Below are positions 7,485-14,728 of a stretch of DNA of 64,000 nt, piece after piece. Source of the DNA: Actinomadura opuntiae (GTDB lineage: Bacteria > Actinomycetota > Actinomycetes > Streptosporangiales > Streptosporangiaceae); the NCBI RefSeq assembly GCF_030283205.1, contig NZ_JASNWF010000013.1:126540-190539 (forward strand), given 5' to 3'. How positions within the stretch are numbered: position 1 is the stretch's first letter; each line of letters opens with the position of its first letter. The notes beneath the pieces were generated by a model that searched no databases, was not told the DNA's origin, and worked only from the letters and a program-made list of their open reading frames with translations. Both the position numbers and the translations under genes were made by a program.

Positions 7485-8327
7485 ATGGCAGCGAACAACG
7501 AGAAGGCCCGGCTCTTCAGGTCGTACCACGACGGATTGCTCGTCCTGCCGAACGCCTGGGACGCGTGCAGCGCCGTGGTGATCGAGCGGGCCGGGGCGTC
7601 CGCGATCGCCACGTCCAGCGCGGCGGTGTCGTGGGCGCTCGGCAGCCCGGACGGGCAGCGCCTCGGCCGCGACGCGATGGCGGCGGCGGTCGGCCGGATC
7701 GCGGGCGCGGTGGACGTCCCGGTGACCGCGGACATCGAGGGCGGCTACGGGCCGGACCCGAAGGACGTGGCCGCCACGGTCGAGGCCGTCGTGGAGGCGG
7801 GCGCGGCGGGGATCAACCTGGAGGACTCCCCCGGCCCGGCGGGCGACCCGCTGGTCGCGCCGGACGCGCAGGCCGAGCGGATCACAGCCGCCTGCGAGGC
7901 GGCGACCCGCGCAGGCGCGCCCGACCTGGTGGTGAACGCGCGGACCGACGTCTTCTTCCACCAGGTCGGAGACCCGTCGGGCCGGCTCGACGAGGTGATC
8001 GCGCGGGCGCGGACGTACGCGGAGGCGGGTGCGGCCTGCCTGTTCGTCCCCGGCCTGCTGGATCTGGGCCTCCTGAAGACGCTGGCCGCCGCGGTCCCGA
8101 TGCCGGTGAACGCGGGCCTGTTCTTCGCGGGCGGCCCGACGGTCGCACAGCTGGCGCAGGCGGGCGTGCGGCGGGTCAGCGTGGGGACGGCGCTGGCCGG
8201 CGCGGCCTACACCGCCGTCCAGCGCGCGACGGAGGCGTTCCTCGCGGACGGCGATCTGGACGCGACCGCCGGGAGCCTGTCGCCGCTGGACCTCGACGCG
8301 GCGATGAGCCGGGCGGCCGCCCGGTAG
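7485..8327 (+). CDS. Isocitrate lyase/PEP mutase superfamily protein
   Basis: A 280-residue TIM-barrel protein with the PEP-mutase/isocitrate-lyase pattern: LLVLPNAWDACSAVVIE near the N-terminus, then VPVTADIEGGYGPDPKDV with the Mg-binding acidic residues, GINLEDSPG, and VVNARTDVFF. Members cleave or form C-C or C-P bonds of small 2-oxo or 2-hydroxy acids such as methylisocitrate or oxaloacetate. The catalytic Cys of true isocitrate lyases (KKCGH) is absent, so it belongs to the large uncharacterised 'isocitrate lyase/phosphoenolpyruvate mutase family protein' group. It is convergent with the sigma factor gene, 20 bp away. Confidence 0.87.
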   Translation: MAANNEKARLFRSYHDGLLVLPNAWDACSAVVIERAGASAIATSSAAVSWALGSPDGQRLGRDAMAAAVGRIAGAVDVPVTADIEGGYGPDPKDVAATVEAVVEAGAAGINLEDSPGPAGDPLVAPDAQAERITAACEAATRAGAPDLVVNARTDVFFHQVGDPSGRLDEVIARARTYAEAGAACLFVPGLLDLGLLKTLAAAVPMPVNAGLFFAGGPTVAQLAQAGVRRVSVGTALAGAAYTAVQRATEAFLADGDLDATAGSLSPLDLDAAMSRAAAR

Positions 8328-8346
8328 CGGTCCCGAGGGCGAGAGG

Positions 8347-9219
8347 TCACCAGTTCAGGGTCGCGCGGGCGGCGGCGAGCTTGTAGGGGTTGAGGACGCG
8401 GCGGACCGCGACGATCCGCCCGTCCCGGATCTCCAGCGTGTCGACGGCGGCGAGGCGGCCCGCCCCGTTGCGCACCAGCAGCGCCGGCTCCCCGTTGACC
8501 TCGGCGGGCACGAGCGCGAACCGGTTGCGGACGGCGACCCGCAGCAGCGTGGCGGCGACCCGCGCCGCACCCGCGATGATCTTGCGGGCGGCGAACACGT
8601 GGCCGCCGCCGTCGGTGGTGTAGGTGGCGTCCGGGTCGAGCAGCGCCATCAGGGCCGCCTCGTCGCGGCGCTCGTAGGCGGACCGGAACTCGCGCAGCAC
8701 CCGTTCCCGCTCCCCTGCGCGGGCGGGGCGGGACGGGGACGCCGCGGCGACCTTGCGGCGGGCGCGCGACGCGAGCTGCCGGCACGCGGCGGGGCTCTTG
8801 CCGAGCACCTCCGCGATGGCGTCGTAGGGCACGTCGAACGCCTGGTGCAGGACGAACGCGACCCGCTCGGGCGGCGACAGCTCCTCCAGCACGAGCAGCA
8901 TCGCGGTGCCGGCGGTCTCGTCGACCAGCACGGGCTCGGCAGCGTCGGGGCCGGTCAGCAGCGGTTCGGGCAGCCAGGGCCCGACGTAGTCGACGCGGCG
9001 CGCGTGCGCGGAGCCGAGCACGTCGTAGGCGCGCCGCGCGGCGACGGTGATCAGCCAGGCGCGCAGGTCGCGGACGTCGTCGAGGGGCTCGCGGGCGGAG
9101 GCGCGCAGCCACACGTCCTGGACGACGTCCTCGGCGTCGGCGACGCTGCCGGTGATCCGGTAGGCGGCCCCGAACACCGCGGGCCGGTGCGCCGCCCACT
9201 CGTCGTCGAGGCGTCCCAA
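8347..9219 (-). CDS. ECF sigma factor, SigJ-like, with C-terminal SnoaL-type domain
   Basis: A 290-residue protein starting at a TTG (9219), one base after the GtrA stop. Region 2 (DEWAAHRPAVFGAAYRITGS, then VADAEDVVQDVWLRA and DLRAWLITVAARRAYDVL) and region 4 (LSPPERVAFVLHQAFDVPYD, IAEVLGKSPAACRQLASRAR) fill residues 1-165. The remainder (FRSAYERRDEAALMALLDPD, through RNGAGRLAAVDTLEIRDGRI) is an NTF2/SnoaL fold. This layout defines the SigJ (ECF41-like) group, whose activity is modulated by the fused C-terminal domain instead of a separate anti-sigma factor. ECF41 genes usually neighbour a carboxymuconolactone decarboxylase or oxidoreductase, and a CMD gene lies 1 kb away. Start choice is uncertain because the ribosome binding site is poor. 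Confidence 0.88.
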   Translation of the reverse strand: MGRLDDEWAAHRPAVFGAAYRITGSVADAEDVVQDVWLRASAREPLDDVRDLRAWLITVAARRAYDVLGSAHARRVDYVGPWLPEPLLTGPDAAEPVLVDETAGTAMLLVLEELSPPERVAFVLHQAFDVPYDAIAEVLGKSPAACRQLASRARRKVAAASPSRPARAGERERVLREFRSAYERRDEAALMALLDPDATYTTDGGGHVFAARKIIAGAARVAATLLRVAVRNRFALVPAEVNGEPALLVRNGAGRLAAVDTLEIRDGRIVAVRRVLNPYKLAAARATLNW

Positions 9220-9220
9220 C

Positions 9221-9670
9221 TCAGGCGGCCGCCGTGGTGAAGACCCACTTCTTGTACGACCAGTAGCGGAACGCCGAGCTGAGCACGACGCCGGCGAGGA
9301 GGCCGAGGTTGTAGGCGACCCCGCCGTGCAGGCCGAGGGTGTAGTAGGTGAAGCCGGTGCACAGGATCTGGATCGCGAGCCCGACGCCGTTCAGCGCGAA
9401 GAAGATCGCGAAGCGGCCGGAGCCGTCGCTGTCGCGGTGCCGGAACGTCCAGTAGCGGTTGAGCAGGTAGGAGCTCAGCGTGGACGCGACGGTCGGCACG
9501 GCGACGCTGGTCACCGGGCTGCCGCCGAGCCGGGCGCGCATGAGGTTCGCGCCGAAGATCATGATGAGGGTGCCGACGAAACCGACGAGGCCGAAGCTGA
9601 GCAGTTCCTGGAAGAACGCCCGGTAGGCCGGTGCGGACGAGACCGTTCTCGCCGGTCTCGACCGCTGCAT
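9221..9670 (-). CDS. GtrA-family membrane protein
   Basis: 149 residues from the ATG at 9670 (a GTG lies three codons upstream). Four hydrophobic segments are visible: LLSFGLVGFVGTLIMIFGAN, SVAVPTVASTLSSYLLNRYW, RFAIFFALNGVGLAIQILCT and GVAYNLGLLAGVVLSSAFRY. The NRYWTFRHR and KKWVFTT motifs are typical of the GtrA superfamily. Members are thought to help move polyprenyl-phosphate-linked sugars across the membrane during cell-wall or surface glycan modification. It lies one base from the downstream sigma factor gene, so the two are probably cotranscribed, though their functional link is not obvious. Confidence 0.85.
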   Translation of the reverse strand: MQRSRPARTVSSAPAYRAFFQELLSFGLVGFVGTLIMIFGANLMRARLGGSPVTSVAVPTVASTLSSYLLNRYWTFRHRDSDGSGRFAIFFALNGVGLAIQILCTGFTYYTLGLHGGVAYNLGLLAGVVLSSAFRYWSYKKWVFTTAAA

Positions 9671-9783
9671 GGTACTCACTCGCCCAGACCTTACCTGAAC
9701 GGTACATATAACGACGTCACAACCCCGCTGAAACGGTCCGACCCCTTCACGGCCCGCCCGCTCACAGAAGGTGCGCCCGCCGG

Positions 9784-10986
9784 TCAGCGTTCGGCGGTGC
9801 CCGCCGCCGGCGCCAGCAGGACGATCAGCGCGGCGAGCCCGGCCGGGACGGCCAGCGCCCACGCCAGTCCCACGCCTTGGGCGATGAATCCGATGACGGG
9901 CGGGCCGCCGAGCAGGCCGAGGTAGCCGACGCCGGTCACCCGGGAGATCCCGGCGGCGGCCGGCACGCCGGGGACGTTGCCGGCGGCGCTGAACGTGACG
10001 GGCGCCACGACCGCGATGCCGAGGCCGAACAGCGTGAAACCGGACACGGCGGCCACCGGGTTCGCCGCCGCGAGCCCGAGGGCGAGGCCGAGCGCGGCGA
10101 CGAGGGATCCGATCCGCAGCACGGCGACGGGCCCGAACCGGGCGACGACGCGGTCGCCGGCGAGCCGTCCCGCGGTCATCGCGATCGCGCATCCGGCGTA
10201 GCCGAGCCCGGCCGCGCCGGGCCCGGTGCCGAGGCTTTCCCGCAGGTAGATGGCGCTCCAGTCGGCCATCGCGCCCTCGCCCACGAACGAGCACAGCCCG
10301 ATGACGCCGAGCATGACCAGCGGCCACCGGGCGGCCCGGACGGCCGTCGACCGCCGCCGCGCGGACGGCGCGTCCGCGTCCCCGGGAGCGTCGTCCACTT
10401 CCGGCGGCACGTCGATGGAACGATCCAACAAGTCGCGGCAGCCGACCGCCAGCAGCAGCACCAGCACCACCGCCGCGAGCGTGAGGTGCACCGCCACGGG
10501 GACGCCCGCATGCGCCGCCGCCGACCCGACCAGCGCCGACAGCAGCGTCCCGATGCTGTAGTACCCGTGCAGGCCCGACATCAGCGGGCGCCCGTAGCCG
10601 CGCTCGACGGCGACGCCCTGGGCGTTCATCGCCACGTCCATCAGGCCGAGCGACCCGCCCATCAGCACCAGCGAGCAGATCAGCGACGCGAGGTTCCACG
10701 ACAGCCCCAGCGGGACCAGCGCCAGCGCGCCCGCGGTCCCGGCGGCGACCGTCGTGGCGCGGCTGCCCCAGCGGTCCACGATCCAACCGGCGAACCGGAC
10801 GGCGGCGACGACGCCGACCGGCGCGCCGAGCAGCGCGACGCCCATCGTCCCCGCGCTCAGCCCGAGGTGCTCCTTGATCTGCGGGATGCGCGCCACCCAG
10901 GCCGCGCCGAGCAGGCCGTGCGCCACGAACGCCACCGTCACCGCCAGGCGCGCCCGCGCCGGCGCGGCGATCTCGTCTGTCACCAC
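9784..10986 (-). CDS. MFS transporter
   Basis: A 400-residue inner-membrane protein with about twelve hydrophobic segments in two halves joined by a charged loop (around 195-225, DVPPEVDDAPGDADAPSARR). Motifs of the major facilitator superfamily are present: RIPQIKEHLGLSAGTMG, then GWIVDRWGSR in the first half and AGRLAGDRVVARFG in the second. The pattern resembles the YbjJ/fucose-permease-like subgroup. The substrate cannot be predicted. The gene stands alone on the minus strand, with the FAD reductase gene 71 bp further upstream. Confidence 0.86.
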   Translation of the reverse strand: MVTDEIAAPARARLAVTVAFVAHGLLGAAWVARIPQIKEHLGLSAGTMGVALLGAPVGVVAAVRFAGWIVDRWGSRATTVAAGTAGALALVPLGLSWNLASLICSLVLMGGSLGLMDVAMNAQGVAVERGYGRPLMSGLHGYYSIGTLLSALVGSAAAHAGVPVAVHLTLAAVVLVLLLAVGCRDLLDRSIDVPPEVDDAPGDADAPSARRRSTAVRAARWPLVMLGVIGLCSFVGEGAMADWSAIYLRESLGTGPGAAGLGYAGCAIAMTAGRLAGDRVVARFGPVAVLRIGSLVAALGLALGLAAANPVAAVSGFTLFGLGIAVVAPVTFSAAGNVPGVPAAAGISRVTGVGYLGLLGGPPVIGFIAQGVGLAWALAVPAGLAALIVLLAPAAGTAER

Positions 10987-11057
10987 CCGGCCGACTGTAC
11001 GTGCCTTACACCGGGGCCCGATACGGCCGGGCGGTGAGAAAGATCAGGAGGCCCGGG

Positions 11058-12287
11058 TCAGGCCGCGAGATCGGCCAGCGGCACCCCGGGGTCGGCGAGC
11101 CGGGCGGCGTCGACCTGCCGTCCGGAGCGGATCAGCGCCTGCACGTCGCCGGTGACGTCCCAGACGTTGACGTTCATCCCGCCGACGACCCGGCCCTCGT
11201 TCAGCCAGAACGCGATGAACTCGCGGGAGGCGACGTCGCCCCGGTAGACGACCTGGTCGTACTCCCCCGGCGCGGCGACGCCCGACATCTCCATCCCGAG
11301 GTCGTACTGGTCGCTGAAGAAGTACGGGACGCGGTCGTACACGACGTCCCGGCCGAGCATGGCGCGGGCGGCGGCGGGCCCGCCGTTCAGCGCGTTCGCC
11401 CAGTGCTCGACGCGGATGCGGCGGCCGAGCAGGGGGTTGTAGGCGTTGGCGACGTCGCCCGCGGCGTAGATGTCGGGGTCGGAGGTGCGCAGCGACTGGT
11501 CGACGAGGACGCCGTCGGAGACCTCCAGCCCGGCCTGCTCGGCGAGCCGCGTGTTCGGCCGGACGCCGATGCCGACGACGACCACGTCCGCGGGCACCTC
11601 GGCGCCGCCGGAGGTGACCACGGCCGACACCTGCCCGGCGCCCCAGAACCCGGCGACGCCCTGGTCGAGGCGCACGTCCACGCCGTGGTCGTGGTGCAGG
11701 TCGGCGAAGACGCGGCCGAGCTCGGGGCCGAGCGCGGCGTGCAGCGGCGCGGGCTCCGGCTCGATGAGCGTGACGTCGTTGCCGTACGCGCGGGCGGCGG
11801 CGGCCGCCTCCAGCCCGATCCAGCCGGCCCCGGCGACGACGACGCGCCGGCCGCCGTGCGCGAACGCCTGCTTGAGCTCCGCCGAGTCGGCCATGGTGCG
11901 CAGGTAGTGGATGCCCTGGAGCTTGGAGCCCGGCACGTCGAGGCGGCGAGGGGACGCTCCGGTCGTCAGCAGCAGCTTGCCGTAGCCGATCGGCTCCTTG
12001 GTCGACAGCCGCACCTCGTGGGCCGCCCGGTCGATCGAGGCGACCGAGACGCCGACGCGCAGCTCGACGTCGTGCTTGTCGTACCAGTCGGCCTCGTGCA
12101 CGTGCGCCTTGTCCCGCGGTTCCTTGTCCAGCAGGAACCCCTTGGACAGCGGCGGACGCTCGTACGGACGCTCGATCTCCTCGCCGATCAGCAGCACGCG
12201 GCCCGCGAAGCCCTCCTCGCGGAGCGTCTCCGCCGCCTTGGCTCCGGCAAGGCCGGCACCGACGATGACGAACGTCTCCTCGGGCAT
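11058..12287 (-). CDS. FAD-dependent oxidoreductase (ferredoxin reductase type)
   Basis: 409 residues from the ATG at 12287, preceded by a strong GGAGG. The FAD-binding Rossmann motif is at the N-terminus (FVIVGAGLAGAKAAETLREE), followed by RPYERPPLSKGFL, the central NAD(P)H-binding motif VVVAGAGWIGLEAAAAARAY, and DPDIYAAGDVAN, which contacts the flavin. A C-terminal reductase domain (QYDLGMEMSG, GMNVNVWDVTGDVQALI) marks the ferredoxin/rubredoxin/putidaredoxin reductase group that passes NAD(P)H electrons to P450 or dioxygenase iron-sulfur partners. No partner lies nearby. Short TGTAG repeats directly upstream, overlapping the ribosome binding site, suggest local repression. Confidence 0.9.
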   Translation of the reverse strand: MPEETFVIVGAGLAGAKAAETLREEGFAGRVLLIGEEIERPYERPPLSKGFLLDKEPRDKAHVHEADWYDKHDVELRVGVSVASIDRAAHEVRLSTKEPIGYGKLLLTTGASPRRLDVPGSKLQGIHYLRTMADSAELKQAFAHGGRRVVVAGAGWIGLEAAAAARAYGNDVTLIEPEPAPLHAALGPELGRVFADLHHDHGVDVRLDQGVAGFWGAGQVSAVVTSGGAEVPADVVVVGIGVRPNTRLAEQAGLEVSDGVLVDQSLRTSDPDIYAAGDVANAYNPLLGRRIRVEHWANALNGGPAAARAMLGRDVVYDRVPYFFSDQYDLGMEMSGVAAPGEYDQVVYRGDVASREFIAFWLNEGRVVGGMNVNVWDVTGDVQALIRSGRQVDAARLADPGVPLADLAA

Positions 12288-12297
12288 GGCGACCTCC

Positions 12298-12324
12298 TGT
12301 AGTTGACTTGTAGTTATCCCTACA
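12298..12324 (-). promoter_or_regulatory. Candidate operator of repeated TGTAG half-sites
   Basis: TGTAG-TTATCC-CTACA (12309-12324) is a perfect inverted repeat, and TGTAGTT recurs at 12298-12304, 11 bp (one helical turn) away and next to the GGAGG of the reductase gene. A dimeric TetR- or MarR-like repressor would suit the geometry; its identity is unknown. Confidence 0.4.
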
Positions 12325-12427
12325 GCGGCCTCCGTGACGAGACAAGGGTCATCGTCGGGCGCGTCGGGGCGGAAGGCACGCACCCGGCCCGCTAGCGGGC
12401 CGCCCGAAGCGCGCGCTATCAGCGGGG

Positions 12428-13723
12428 CTACTGCGGCCGGCCGCCGAGGAGGCGGTGGCGGGCCATCGCCGACAGGTCGGTGAGGGAGGCGATCTGGTCG
12501 ACGACGGCGCGCAGCCGGGCCGCGTCGTCGCGCGCGTCCACGAACGCCTCCCGGAACCCGGGGTCGAGCGAGCCGGGCGCGCCGACGAGCATCATCTCGG
12601 CCAGTTCGGTGATCAGGGTGCGCTGGCGGGCCCTGACCTCCTCGTGGCTGATCCACACGTAGTGCGCGGTGATGCCCTTGAGCAGGGCGTTCTCCAGCCG
12701 CTGCTGGCGCGGGACGATCAGCTCCGCGGCGTAGCGGGTGAGCGGCCGGTCGCCGTGGGCGGCGCGGGTGGCGGTCTCGGCGGCCAGGCAGAACCGGCCG
12801 ATGAGCGTGCTGGTGAGGTTCTTGAGCGCGGCGAGGCTGCGCGGCGTGCCGTCGTAGCGGTCCGGCCAGTACGGCTCGGCGAGCAGCGCGGCGAACCGCT
12901 CCTCCAGCTCGTTCAGATCGGCGTCGGTGCAGTACAGCTTGGCGGCGGTGGCGGCGACGAGGCGGCGCTCGGACGGGTCGGCGAGCCGCGCGAAATCGAC
13001 GTGCCCGGCGACGAGCGCGTCCTCGAGGTCGTGGACGGAGTAGGCGACGTCGTCGCTCCAGTCCATGACCTGGGCCTCGAAGCAGGTCCGGCCGGGCGGG
13101 GCGCCCTCGCGGACCCAGCGGGCGACGTCCACGTCGTCGGCGTACACGCCGAACTTGCCGTTGACGGCGTCCTGCTGCGTCCACGGGTACTTCATCGCGG
13201 CGTCGAGGGCCGCGCGGGTCAGGTTGAGGCCGACGCTGCGGCCGTGCAGGGGCGGGCCGTCCGGGGCGAACGACTTGGGCTCCAGCCGAGTCAGCACGCG
13301 CAGGCTCTGCGCGTTGCCCTCGAAGCCGCCGCAGTCGCGGGCGACGACGGCGAGGGCGGACTCGCCGTTGTGCCCGAACGGCGGGTGCCCGATGTCGTGC
13401 GACAGGCAGGCCGTCTCGACCAGGTCGGGGTCGCAGCCGAGGGACTTGCCGAGCTCCCGGCCGACCTGGGCGCATTCGAGCGAGTGGGTGAGCCGGGTGC
13501 GCAGGCTCTGCACGGTGTCGGCAGCGGCGTCCGCGCCCGGCGAGGCGACCTGGGTCTTGGCGGCGAGCCGGCGCAGCGCGGCGCTGTGCAGCACGCGGGC
13601 CCGGTCGCGTTCGAACGCCGTGCGGTCACGGCGCTTGGCGGACTCGGGCGCCCAGCGCAGCCGGTCGGTCGCCGAATATGCGGACGCCGCCGAGCGGCCG
13701 GTCCGTGGTGGGTTCTGGGTCAT
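12428..13723 (-). CDS. dgt: Deoxyguanosinetriphosphate triphosphohydrolase
   Basis: 431 residues from the ATG at 13723, which has GGAAGGAC in front and starts MTQNPPRTGR. The HD-domain phosphohydrolase signature is clear: DRARVLHSAALRRLAAKTQV, RTRLTHSLECAQVGRELG, and the metal-binding CLSHDIGHPPFGHNGE, then NLTRAALDAAMKYPW and DDVAYSVHDLED. It hydrolyses dGTP (possibly other dNTPs) to the nucleoside and triphosphate in the cytoplasm, helping control dNTP pools. Length is normal for the actinobacterial enzyme. In many actinobacteria it precedes dnaG, which is not next to it here. A YdcF-like gene follows upstream on the same strand. Confidence 0.93.
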   Translation of the reverse strand: MTQNPPRTGRSAASAYSATDRLRWAPESAKRRDRTAFERDRARVLHSAALRRLAAKTQVASPGADAAADTVQSLRTRLTHSLECAQVGRELGKSLGCDPDLVETACLSHDIGHPPFGHNGESALAVVARDCGGFEGNAQSLRVLTRLEPKSFAPDGPPLHGRSVGLNLTRAALDAAMKYPWTQQDAVNGKFGVYADDVDVARWVREGAPPGRTCFEAQVMDWSDDVAYSVHDLEDALVAGHVDFARLADPSERRLVAATAAKLYCTDADLNELEERFAALLAEPYWPDRYDGTPRSLAALKNLTSTLIGRFCLAAETATRAAHGDRPLTRYAAELIVPRQQRLENALLKGITAHYVWISHEEVRARQRTLITELAEMMLVGAPGSLDPGFREAFVDARDDAARLRAVVDQIASLTDLSAMARHRLLGGRPQ

Positions 13724-13795
13724 GTCCTTCCAGAGTAAGCGGGCAAAGGGAGAGTAAGCAGGCATGGCCCGCCGTGTCTCGGGAAATGTGGTGCC

Positions 13796-14602
13796 TCAGC
13801 GGGTAGGCGAGCCGCTGGGGGACGCGGTGCCCGCGGGGCCGGGCGACACGGTCGCCGTCGGGTCGCCGTGAATGATCTTGATGGTCTCGCTGGGCGTCTT
13901 CACGCTCTTGCCGAGCAGCACGTACGACAGGTACGCGCCGGTCTCCCGGACGATGTAGTGGAACTGGGTGTCGCGGGTCTGCACGCTCGGGCCGCTGCGG
14001 GTCGGCGACGCGGCCGCGGTGATCCCGCTGTCCTCCGCCATCCGCTTGGACCGCAGCGCGTGCCACGGGTCGGTGACGATCACACCGGACGACCAGTGCC
14101 GCGCCTTGTAGGCCTTGCCGACCGCCTTCATGCTCTCCAGCGTGTCGCGGCCGACCGGCACCGCGACGACCTTGGACGCGGGCAGGCCGCCGTGCTCGAT
14201 CAGCCAGCGGCGCCCGGAGTCGGCCTCGGTGTAGTTGTCGCCGGGCGCCCTGCCGCCGACGGTGACGATCGCGGGCGCGACCTTGTCGCGGTACAGGTCC
14301 AGGGCGTGCTGGAGGCGCCACCGCAGCGTCGGGGACGGCACGCCGTTGTACTGCGCGGCGCCGAGCACGATGATCGCGTCCGAGCGCGGGCGCTCGTCCT
14401 GCCGGGCCTGGTACCAGACCCGGGCGCCGACGGTCAGCGGGGTCAGCACGACCACGGCGAGGATCCCGCACAGGACGGTGACCGAGACCCTGAACCAGAG
14501 CGGCCTCGTGCGCCGCCCGCGCCTGTTGCGGCCGCGCGGGCGCTCCTCGGTCTCCTCCGGCTCGTCCGGGTCCTGGTCCGGCAACTCCACTTCCAACGTC
14601 AT
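13796..14602 (-). CDS. YdcF/SanA-family (DUF218) membrane-anchored protein
   Basis: 268 residues from the ATG at 14602. An acidic/basic cytoplasmic N-terminus (1-35) is followed by one transmembrane helix (FRVSVTVLCGILAVVVLTPL) and an extracytoplasmic DUF218 domain: AIIVLGAAQYNGVPSPTLRW, then TVGGRAPGDNYTEAD, GRDTLESMKAVGKAY and VTDPWHALRSKRMAE. Related proteins (SanA, YdcF) are linked to envelope integrity and S-adenosylmethionine binding; the biochemical role is not settled. The C-terminal tail is Pro/Ser/Thr-rich. It lies between ppdK and dgt, all on the minus strand. Confidence 0.85.
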   Translation of the reverse strand: MTLEVELPDQDPDEPEETEERPRGRNRRGRRTRPLWFRVSVTVLCGILAVVVLTPLTVGARVWYQARQDERPRSDAIIVLGAAQYNGVPSPTLRWRLQHALDLYRDKVAPAIVTVGGRAPGDNYTEADSGRRWLIEHGGLPASKVVAVPVGRDTLESMKAVGKAYKARHWSSGVIVTDPWHALRSKRMAEDSGITAAASPTRSGPSVQTRDTQFHYIVRETGAYLSYVLLGKSVKTPSETIKIIHGDPTATVSPGPAGTASPSGSPTR

Positions 14603-14687
14603 CGCTCTGGACACGTTAGTGAGATGGTCCGGCGGGCGTCCGGGGTTCGCGGACCCGGCGTGTTGCGCGCCCCACATTTCTCCCGTA

Positions 14688-14722
14688 CCGGGCGGCCGGC
14701 GCGCGAACGGCCGACCGCCCGG
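14688..14722 (-). terminator. Hairpin downstream of ppdK
   Basis: CCGGGCGG (14688-14695) and CCGCCCGG (14715-14722) pair just past the ppdK stop codon; outer bases can extend the stem. No U tract is present. Confidence 0.5.
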
Positions 14723-14728
14723 GACGGA

